Positions 1 to 4,570 of a stretch of DNA of 6,005 bases are shown here, piece after piece; position 1 is the first letter of the stretch, and each line of letters begins with the position of its first letter. Made by a program: the position numbers and the translations under genes. The stretch comes from Candidatus Omnitrophota bacterium (lineage in GTDB: Bacteria; Omnitrophota; Gorgyraeia; Gygaellales; Profunditerraquicolaceae). The DNA is taken from positions 1 through 6,005 of the forward strand of contig JAUYDQ010000139.1 in assembly GCA_030691725.1 (NCBI GenBank), given 5' to 3'. A model generated the notes under the pieces. The model saw only the letters and a program-made list of their open reading frames with translations. It did not search any database and had not been told where the DNA came from.

Positions 1-2
1 AT

Positions 3-440
3 CCCAAAAAACAACCGCTGGTCAGCTGGAAATGGAAAGTAATAAAGTTCCCTGAGAAGGGAGAGGGCCAATATGCGAAGAGCAAATGGATAGAGAAGGA
101 CGATTATGCGACGAGGTTCTATGTTATCTTTCCCAGTTTTATTTTTACGCGCACCAAAAGCCTGGAATACGTCTGGGATAAATTCCTTCCCGAGGGCACC
201 CTTATGACCAGCCCCTATTATAAAAATATAAAAATCTTTGTCGCTGAATCCGGAGAAAAAAATCTGGGAAAATGGGTTTATGAAAATAGAAACATATACG
301 CAGATTTTAAAATGGCTTTTGGCAGCGAGCCCGGCAAGGTAGGCGCAATTGCGATTATGACAGATACGGATAATACCATCAGTACTGCAGAAGCAGATTA
401 TGATGAAATAAAAGTGGGGTATAAAGATGGAGCATATTAA
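3..440 (+). CDS. DUF3047 family protein, 5'-truncated by the window edge
   Basis: The reading frame is open from the left edge to the TAA at 438-440, giving the last 145 residues of a longer protein. Frame continuity and family resemblance show that the internal ATG at 204 is not the true start. The pattern matches my recollection of DUF3047: an SWKWKV segment near the left edge, KDDYATRFYVIFPS in the middle, an EYVWD segment, then GKWVYENRNIYADF (about residues 90-103 of the visible part), and the hallmark IAIMTDTDNT (about 116-125) close to the C terminus. Members are usually a little over 200 residues and often exported, so the missing N terminus probably carries a signal peptide; that part is inference. 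The biochemical role of the family is not known. Its 3' end overlaps the following membrane-protein gene by 14 nt, so the two are probably co-transcribed and translationally coupled. Confidence 0.82.
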   Translation, partial: PKKQPLVSWKWKVIKFPEKGEGQYAKSKWIEKDDYATRFYVIFPSFIFTRTKSLEYVWDKFLPEGTLMTSPYYKNIKIFVAESGEKNLGKWVYENRNIYADFKMAFGSEPGKVGAIAIMTDTDNTISTAEADYDEIKVGYKDGAY

Positions 441-840
441 AAGGAAAAAGAAATTTATAGGTAGTTCTTTTCAGAAAAAATTACTGCTTTTGATTTTCGC
501 CTCTGCCATAATACCTACGTCTATTGTAGCCGCAGCCCTATATTATCTCATATTCAATCTATTGGCTTGGCAGATAGGCATACCCGAAGCCATTGCCTAC
601 AACCTTATCCCTGTCGTAAGAAAGATAAATCTGATTATTCTCGTATCCCTGCCTATTGTTTTCTCATTCATCTGGTTGATAGCCCTGGAATTATCCCATA
701 GAATCTCGGGCCCTCTTTTTAGATTGGAAAGAGAATTGGGTGAGAGGCTAGCCGGGAAAGGGCACGGCCATATCAAATTACGGCCTAAGGACGAACTCCG
801 AGCGCTGGTAGATAAAATCAACAAACTCATCAATAAGTAG
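427..840 (+). CDS. small two-helix membrane protein with C-terminal HAMP-like segment
   Basis: The product has 137 residues. A basic N terminus (KRKKK, residues 5-9) precedes a first hydrophobic helix at about 19-46. After a short loop comes a second helix at about 67-89. The remaining 48 residues resemble a HAMP linker: an amphipathic first helix starting RISGPLFRLERELGERL, a glycine-rich connector (GKGHGH), then a second helix beginning DELRALVDKINKL. HAMP domains pass conformational signals from membrane helices to kinase, cyclase or chemoreceptor output domains, but no output domain follows here; the gene stops right after HAMP. It may work through a partner protein or be a stand-alone HAMP adaptor, and the partner is not visible. 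The ATG lies inside the end of the DUF3047 gene with a weak GGGG-type ribosome site (416-419) ahead of it, which suggests coupling to that gene. No convincing terminator follows the stop at 838-840. Confidence 0.75.
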   Translation: MEHIKRKKKFIGSSFQKKLLLLIFASAIIPTSIVAAALYYLIFNLLAWQIGIPEAIAYNLIPVVRKINLIILVSLPIVFSFIWLIALELSHRISGPLFRLERELGERLAGKGHGHIKLRPKDELRALVDKINKLINK

Positions 841-867
841 GCTTTATTGCTAAAATAAAAAAACTTC

Positions 868-895
868 TTGACAAAATATTTTTTTATTTTATAAT
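868..895 (+). promoter_or_regulatory. sigma-70-type promoter of groES-groEL
   Basis: TTGACA (868-873) and TATAAT (890-895) both match the vegetative consensus perfectly, with a 16-nt AT-rich spacer. Transcription should start near 902-903, inside the CIRCE operator, as expected for an HrcA-repressed chaperonin operon. A vegetative promoter with a repressor site argues for repression control rather than an alternative heat-shock sigma factor. Confidence 0.9.
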
Positions 896-921
896 TAGCA
901 CTCTGGAAACAAGAGTGCTAA
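895..921 (+). promoter_or_regulatory. CIRCE operator (HrcA binding site)
   Basis: A perfect 9-9-9 inverted repeat: TTAGCACTC (895-903), a 9-nt spacer, and GAGTGCTAA (913-921). This is exactly the CIRCE consensus bound by the heat-labile repressor HrcA. It overlaps the last base of the -10 box and the predicted start site, so bound HrcA should block initiation. It would also form a hairpin at the 5' end of the mRNA. The hrcA gene is not in this window. Confidence 0.97.
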
Positions 922-952
922 AATAAACAAAATATTAAAGGAGGTGTAAGAA

Positions 953-1243
953 ATGAACATTCAACCATTGGGAGACCGCGTGGTCGTAAAGCCACTGGAG
1001 GCAGAAGCAAAAACAAAAGGCGGTATAGTCATACCTGATACTGCTAAAGAGAAGCCTCAGGAGGGTAAGGTAGTAGCCGTAGGTAAAGGCAAAGTTTTAG
1101 AAAGTGGCACAGTTCAGGCACCGGAAGTAAAAGTCGGAGATAAGGTATTATACGGAAAGTATTCCGGCAACGAAATTACAACCAAAGAAGGCGAAGAGTT
1201 ATTGATTATGCGCGAAGAGGATATCCTAGCGATTATCAAGTAA
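953..1243 (+). CDS. groES: GroES co-chaperonin (Cpn10)
   Basis: This 96-residue protein is a full-length GroES. It opens with [13 protein letters not shown], the family signature. The mobile loop that docks on GroEL is at about 17-32 and contains GGIVIPDTA. The C-terminal half has [13 protein letters not shown] and ends [12 protein letters not shown]. In the family, seven subunits form the lid on a GroEL ring in the cytoplasm, closing the folding chamber in an ATP-dependent cycle. The start is fixed by a strong AAAGGAGGTG ribosome site (937-946), 8 nt from GGAGG to the ATG. The gene sits directly downstream of a CIRCE-controlled promoter and ahead of groEL, the usual operon order. The intergenic gap to groEL, 167 nt, is long for this operon and is structured. 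Confidence 0.98.
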   Translation: MNIQPLGDRVVVKPLEAEAKTKGGIVIPDTAKEKPQEGKVVAVGKGKVLESGTVQAPEVKVGDKVLYGKYSGNEITTKEGEELLIMREEDILAIIK

Positions 1244-1244
1244 G

Positions 1245-1395
1245 TGAGGACATAAGTTATGGAGACATATATTAAGAATAAGGTAAACGACATAACTTAT
1301 CAGTCCGAACTGATCCTCGACATCTTCGATGTCAAGGATTTAATTCGTGCATATAACTTACGTCGCACTTTTGTGCTCCGTAAGTTATGCACTCA
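1245..1395. repeat. structured groES-groEL spacer with 20-nt inverted ends (MITE-like?)
   Basis: The segment from 1245 to 1264 and the reverse complement of 1376-1395 agree at 16 of 20 positions (pattern TGAGNNCATAANTTANGGAG), so the spacer between groES and groEL is bounded by imperfect inverted repeats. Inside are ATAAGTTATG (1252-1261) complementary to 1291-1300, a short hairpin with 4-bp stem CAGT/ACTG (1301-1312), a hairpin at 1313-1339 (ATCCT/AGGAT outside GACAT/ATGTC), and a strong hairpin at 1348-1391. Such inverted ends with short length resemble a miniature inverted-repeat element, but I see no clear target-site duplication. It may instead be a native structured leader controlling groEL. 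Copy number in the genome would decide. Confidence 0.5.
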
Positions 1396-1399
1396 TTAA
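1259..1399 (+). CDS. possible 46-residue small ORF between groES and groEL
   Basis: An ORF starts at ATG 1259 with a GAGG (1246-1249) placed 9 nt upstream, and ends at TAA 1397-1399. The product would start [14 protein letters not shown] and contain an acidic-hydrophobic stretch ([13 protein letters not shown]) followed by a basic tail ([11 protein letters not shown]). I do not recognise it. Its stop codon overlaps the first bases of the groEL Shine-Dalgarno (AAAGGAGG, 1398-1405), an arrangement that would let terminating ribosomes load onto groEL. It also spans nearly all of the inverted-repeat element, so the frame may be a chance by-product of the repeat or a piece of a mobile sequence. 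Translation is unproven. Confidence 0.3.
   Translation: METYIKNKVNDITYQSELILDIFDVKDLIRAYNLRRTFVLRKLCTH
1348..1391 (+). promoter_or_regulatory. stable hairpin upstream of the groEL ribosome site
   Basis: ATAACTTACG (1353-1362) pairs perfectly with CGTAAGTTAT (1379-1388). A 2x2 TC/TC internal loop follows, then GCAC/GTGC closes a TTTT loop (1369-1372). TGC/GCA adds outer pairs across a small bulge. It ends 6 nt before the groEL Shine-Dalgarno. There is no T-run after it, so it is not an intrinsic terminator. It could be an mRNA processing or stabilising element; intercistronic cleavage of groESL mRNA is known in other bacteria such as Agrobacterium. That role here is inference. Confidence 0.6.
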
Positions 1400-1410
1400 A
1401 GGAGGATTTT

Positions 1411-3048
1411 ATGGCAAAGCAATTGTTATTTAAAGACGAAGGCCGCAGAAAAATATTAAGTGGCGTTGAGCAGTTAGCTGCGGCTGTCAAGATAACCTTA
1501 GGGCCTAAGGGGCGTAACGTCGTCATAGATAAAAAATTCGGCTCACCCACAATCACTAAAGACGGAGTTACTGTTGCCAAAGAAATTGATTTGGAAGACC
1601 CGTTTGAGAATATGGGTGCCCAGATGGTCAAAGAGGTTGCTGAGAAAACTTCAGACATTGCTGGAGACGGCACAACTACTGCCACAATTTTGGCTGAGGC
1701 GATTTATCGCGAAGGCCTCAAAAATGTTACTGCCGGAGCAAATCCCATGGCTTTAAAACGCGGGATTGAAAAAGCAGTGGAAAAGGTGATAGAGGAATTA
1801 AGGAAACTTTCTACACCCATTAAAGATAAAAAGGAAGTAGCCCAGGTAGCCTCAATTGCTGCAAACTGCGATAAAGCTATCGGTGATTTAATTGCCGAAG
1901 CTATGGATAAGGTAGGTAAAGACGGCGTTATCACCGTAGAAGAAGCAAAGGCAATGGCTACAACCCTGGAAGTTGTAGAAGGTATGCAGTTTGACCAGGG
2001 ATACCTATCTCCTTATTTTGTTACTGACGCAGAGCGTATGGAGTGCATCTTAGAGGAACCATACATTCTCATTCATGAAAAAAAGATATCCTCACTCAAA
2101 GATTTATTGCCGTTATTAGAGAAGATTGCCCGCGTCGGAAAACCGCTTTTGATTCTTGCGGAAGAGGTAGAAGGCGAGGCATTAGCCACATTAGTAGTAA
2201 ATAAAATCCGCGGCACATTTTCAGCTTGTGCAGTCAAGGCACCTGGTTACGGCGATAGGCGTAAAGAAATGCTGGAAGACATTTCTGTGCTTACGGGAGG
2301 AAAGGCTCTAACTGAAGAATTAGGAATAAAATTAGAGAACGTGGATATTGAGGATTTAGGCCGGGCAAAGAGAGTGAAAATTGATAAAGAAAATACCACT
2401 ATTGTTGAAGGCGCAGGCAAGACCCCGACGATTAAGGCCAGAATTGCCCAGCTCAAGAAGCAGATTGAAGATACTGATTCAGATTACGACAAGGAAAAAC
2501 TTCAGGAGCGCCTGGCAAAACTTTCAGGTGGGGTAGCAGTCATCAATGTGGGTGCAGCTACAGAAACTGAAATGAAAGAAAAGAAGGCCCGCGTAGAAGA
2601 TGCTTTGCATGCCACACGCGCAGCAGTTGAGGAAGGCATAGTCCCCGGAGGCGGAGTAGCATTATTACGCACCCTTCCGGCATTAGATAAACTTAAACTC
2701 GAAGGCGATGAAAAAATAGGCGTGGATATAATAAGACGCGCATTGGAAGAACCCATAAGGCAAATTACGGGTAATGCCGGCCTTGAAGGTTCAGTGGTAG
2801 TGCAGCGGGTAAAACAGGAAAAGGCCAATGTGGGTTATGACGTGAATCAGGATGCTTATGTGGATATGATTGAGGCAGGCGTAATTGATCCTACCAAGGT
2901 TACACGTTCTGCTTTACAAAATGCGGCTAGCGTAGCGGCATTGTTATTGATGACTGAGGCAGTGATTACAGACAAACCTGAGAAAGAAGCTCCTATGTCG
3001 ATGCCACCAGGAGGCGGAATGGGTGGAATGGGCGGAGGAATGTATTAA
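1411..3048 (+). CDS. groEL: GroEL chaperonin (Cpn60)
   Basis: The 545-residue product is a complete group I chaperonin. Nucleotide-site features include [10 protein letters not shown] (about 30-39), [10 protein letters not shown] (50-59) with the conserved Asp51, [11 protein letters not shown] (85-95) and the catalytic Asp of RVED at 397. [11 protein letters not shown] (409-419) lies in the C-terminal equatorial part. The apical domain spans roughly 190-375 and includes [13 protein letters not shown] (276-288). The C terminus ends with a Gly-Met-rich tail, [12 protein letters not shown], typical of the flexible tail inside the ring cavity. In the family, fourteen subunits form a double ring that folds cytoplasmic proteins with GroES and ATP. 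The frame is also open upstream to an ATG at 1387, but MAKQ at 1411 is the family's normal start and has AAAGGAGG (1398-1405) 5 nt before it. It should share the CIRCE promoter with groES. Confidence 0.98.
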   Translation: MAKQLLFKDEGRRKILSGVEQLAAAVKITLGPKGRNVVIDKKFGSPTITKDGVTVAKEIDLEDPFENMGAQMVKEVAEKTSDIAGDGTTTATILAEAIYREGLKNVTAGANPMALKRGIEKAVEKVIEELRKLSTPIKDKKEVAQVASIAANCDKAIGDLIAEAMDKVGKDGVITVEEAKAMATTLEVVEGMQFDQGYLSPYFVTDAERMECILEEPYILIHEKKISSLKDLLPLLEKIARVGKPLLILAEEVEGEALATLVVNKIRGTFSACAVKAPGYGDRRKEMLEDISVLTGGKALTEELGIKLENVDIEDLGRAKRVKIDKENTTIVEGAGKTPTIKARIAQLKKQIEDTDSDYDKEKLQERLAKLSGGVAVINVGAATETEMKEKKARVEDALHATRAAVEEGIVPGGGVALLRTLPALDKLKLEGDEKIGVDIIRRALEEPIRQITGNAGLEGSVVVQRVKQEKANVGYDVNQDAYVDMIEAGVIDPTKVTRSALQNAASVAALLLMTEAVITDKPEKEAPMSMPPGGGMGGMGGGMY

Positions 3049-3057
3049 GCATTTAAA

Positions 3058-3086
3058 AGGGGCTGTCCCCGAAGGGGACTGTCCCT
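3058..3086. repeat. REP-like palindrome after groEL
   Basis: GGGGCTGTCCCC, a GAA loop and GGGGACTGTCCC fold into a hairpin: GTCCCC/GGGGAC (3065-3070 with 3074-3079), a single T-T mismatch, then AGGGGC pairing with GTCCCT including one G-U wobble. It begins 10 nt after the groEL stop and has no T-tract. Palindromes of this GGGGACNGTCCC type recur in many environmental bacterial genomes, often beside IS200-like or RAYT transposases; that is from memory and no transposase is in this window. It could also protect the groEL mRNA 3' end. Confidence 0.65.
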
Positions 3087-3096
3087 AAAAGACAAT

Positions 3097-3127
3097 AGGG
3101 CGAAGTCGAAAAACCTTCGCCCTTTTT
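3097..3127 (+). terminator. intrinsic terminator of the groES-groEL operon
   Basis: AGGGCGAAG (3097-3105) pairs perfectly over 9 bp with CTTCGCCCT (3115-3123) around a 9-nt A-rich loop. The last T of the stem starts a run of five T (3123-3127), continuing as ATTTAT. This is a standard Rho-independent terminator, placed 49 nt after the groEL stop. Confidence 0.93.
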
Positions 3128-3133
3128 ATTTAT

Positions 3134-3264
3134 CAAGACAGGCATTAATTATAGACACAGGTAACACCTATAATTTAGCGGGTCCTGTCTTGGGTATTTT
3201 CTCGCCGCACACCGCGGCTCAAAAACACCCAAGCCACCCGCTAAAAGCGTTACCCATATCTATG
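3134..3264. other. large nested fold-back of unknown function, with an alternative helix
   Basis: This gene-free stretch holds a long imperfect palindrome. Nested complementary segments are ATAGA/TCTAT (3151-3155 with 3259-3263), GGTAAC/GTTACC (3160-3165 with 3249-3254), TTTAGCGGGT/ACCCGCTAAA (3174-3183 with 3236-3245, perfect 10 bp), CTTGGGT/ACCCAAG (3189-3195 with 3227-3233), TTTT/AAAA (3197-3200 with 3222-3225) and GCCGC/GCGGC (3204-3208 with 3214-3218) closing an ACACC loop: 37 pairs by hand count. A competing helix, CAAGACAGG/CCTGTCTTG (3134-3142 with 3184-3192), shares 3189-3192 with the nested fold, so both cannot form together. It contains no recognisable ORF. It may be a structured RNA on either strand or a degenerate fold-back element. 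It matches no RNA family I can name, and the predicted guaB3 promoter lies downstream of it. Confidence 0.55.
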
Positions 3265-3288
3265 AACTTTATGTATCAAAAATAATCA

Positions 3289-3317
3289 TTGACAAACCGT
3301 GGATGTTGTTATAAAAT
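3289..3317 (+). promoter_or_regulatory. probable sigma-70-type promoter of guaB3-guaA
   Basis: TTGACA (3289-3294) is a perfect -35 box, followed 17 nt later by TAAAAT (3312-3317), a 5 of 6 match to the -10 consensus. TATAAA at 3310-3315 with a 15-nt spacer is a less favourable alternative. The start would be near 3324, leaving an untranslated leader of about 85 nt. I see no purine-riboswitch core or second CIRCE in that leader. Confidence 0.75.
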
Positions 3318-3409
3318 TTACTTCACCCATTCCTTAAAAACCCGCGCAAAAAAAACGTGAGAAATTATAACCCCCTGAAAAATAATAAGTTATATAAAGG
3401 AGCAAGAGT

Positions 3410-4570
3410 ATGGCTGAGTGGATAGGTATAGGCAAACGCGCCCGTAGATGTTATGGTTTTGATGAAATTGCGCTGGTGCCTGGAGCGCAAACGGTAAATC
3501 CCAATGAAGTAGTTACTGCTTTTGAGATTGCAGGTAAAAAATTTGAAATACCCATTTTAGCCGCAGCCATGGATGGAGTAATGGATGTCAAGTTTGCTAT
3601 TGAGATGTCCAAATTGGGCGGGATTGCAGTCTTGAATCTAGATGGCGTACAGACCCGTTATGAAAATCCCGATATAGTTTTAGAAAAGATTGCGAGGAGC
3701 GCGCCTGAGAAAGCCACAGAATTAATCCAATCAATATACAACACTCCTATTAAAGAAAAACTGATTTCTAAGAGAATAAGGGAAATTAAGAGTAAGAGAG
3801 GTACAGCAGTAGTGAGTTGCATACCTGCACATGCCGAAAAATTTGCGAAAATTTCCATTGCTGCCGGCGCAGATATATTTGTGGTGCAATCCACGGTGAC
3901 TACCACCAAGCATATTTCCAAAGAATACAAGAGCCTGGATTTACTTAAATTTTGTAAGACCACAAAAATCCCGGTGATTGTCGGTAATTGCGTAACTTAC
4001 GAGACCACACTGGCTCTCATGGAAACCGGGGCAGCTGCGTTACTAATTGGCATCGGTCCTGGCGCTGCCTGTACTACCCGGGGCGTATTAGGAATCGGTG
4101 TGCCGCAAGTAACTGCGACTGTAGATGCTGCGGCAGCCAGGGACTTTTATTATAAGAGTAAAGGTAAATATGTGTCCATAATTACTGATGGCGGAATGTC
4201 ACGCGGCGGCGATATCTGTAAGGCCTTTGCCTGTGGCGCGGATGCAGTAATGATTGGTTCAAATTTTGCCCGCGCCAAAGAAGCTCCGGGTAAGGGTTAC
4301 CATTGGGGCATGGCGACCTCGCATGTGAACTTACCGCGCGGCACGCGGATATACGTAGGTACAACCGGTACGCTAAAAGAAATTCTTTTTGGCCCGGCTA
4401 AGGTTGATGATGGTTCACAGAATTTAATGGGCGCACTAAAAACATCAATGGGTTCATTAGGTGCTGCCAACTTAAAACAGATGCACGATGTAGAAATTAT
4501 CATTGCCCCCTCAATACAGACTGAGGGGAAAATCTTTCAGGTTAGCCAGAGAGTGGGGATGGGAAAATGA
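3410..4570 (+). CDS. guaB3: GuaB3-type IMP dehydrogenase family protein (no CBS domains)
   Basis: The 386-residue protein is a TIM-barrel member of the IMPDH/GMP reductase family. It lacks the CBS pair found in ordinary GuaB, hence its shorter length. The catalytic loop is [20 protein letters not shown] (about 214-233) with nucleophile Cys221. The phosphate-binding loop [11 protein letters not shown] is at 258-268, and GADAVMIGS follows at 276-284. [11 protein letters not shown] (291-301) and NLPRGT (307-312) are close to what I recall of actinobacterial and cyanobacterial GuaB3 and differ from GuaB or GuaC. Cyanobacterial GuaB3 is reported to act as an IMP dehydrogenase (IMP + NAD+ to XMP), while the actinobacterial form is unassigned. 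The overlap with guaA favours the IMPDH role here. AAAGGAG (3396-3402) lies 7 nt before the ATG. A GMP reductase role is the main alternative. Confidence 0.9.
   Translation: MAEWIGIGKRARRCYGFDEIALVPGAQTVNPNEVVTAFEIAGKKFEIPILAAAMDGVMDVKFAIEMSKLGGIAVLNLDGVQTRYENPDIVLEKIARSAPEKATELIQSIYNTPIKEKLISKRIREIKSKRGTAVVSCIPAHAEKFAKISIAAGADIFVVQSTVTTTKHISKEYKSLDLLKFCKTTKIPVIVGNCVTYETTLALMETGAAALLIGIGPGAACTTRGVLGIGVPQVTATVDAAAARDFYYKSKGKYVSIITDGGMSRGGDICKAFACGADAVMIGSNFARAKEAPGKGYHWGMATSHVNLPRGTRIYVGTTGTLKEILFGPAKVDDGSQNLMGALKTSMGSLGAANLKQMHDVEIIIAPSIQTEGKIFQVSQRVGMGK

Noticed and set aside
597..833. Antisense 78-codon ORF over the HAMP-like gene
   Set aside because: No family resemblance or ribosome site, and it fully overlaps a sense frame with clear membrane helices.
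841..867. Intrinsic terminator after the HAMP-like gene
   Set aside because: The region is AT-rich but has no GC-rich stem ahead of a T-run.
1245..1395. Complete insertion sequence between groES and groEL
   Set aside because: At about 150 nt it is far too short for a transposase and no clear target-site duplication is present; at most a miniature element.
1387..1410. Upstream ATG (1387) as the groEL start, giving 8 extra residues
   Set aside because: It lies in the 3' arm of a hairpin with no ribosome site in front, whereas ATG 1411 has AAAGGAGG 5 nt upstream and gives the canonical MAKQ N terminus.
1332..1685. 117-codon antisense ORF over the groES-groEL gap and groEL start
   Set aside because: It is a mirror of the groEL coding frame, has no recognisable family, and the sense gene is certain. 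Other antisense frames at 1704-1934, 2247-2456, 2502-2828, 3658-3963, 4182-4364, 4297-4503 and 5388-5597 are rejected for the same reason.
1574..1756. 60-codon + strand ORF inside groEL in another frame
   Set aside because: It lies entirely in a conserved groEL region with no protein family resemblance.
3265..3330. Minus-strand promoter (TTGTCA with a weak TACATA) that could transcribe the fold-back leftward
   Set aside because: The spacing and -10 match are poor and it overlaps the better + strand promoter; too weak to list as a feature.
3318..3409. Purine riboswitch or other known leader RNA before guaB3
   Set aside because: No three-way-junction core or conserved purine-aptamer loop sequences are visible, only weak local pairing.
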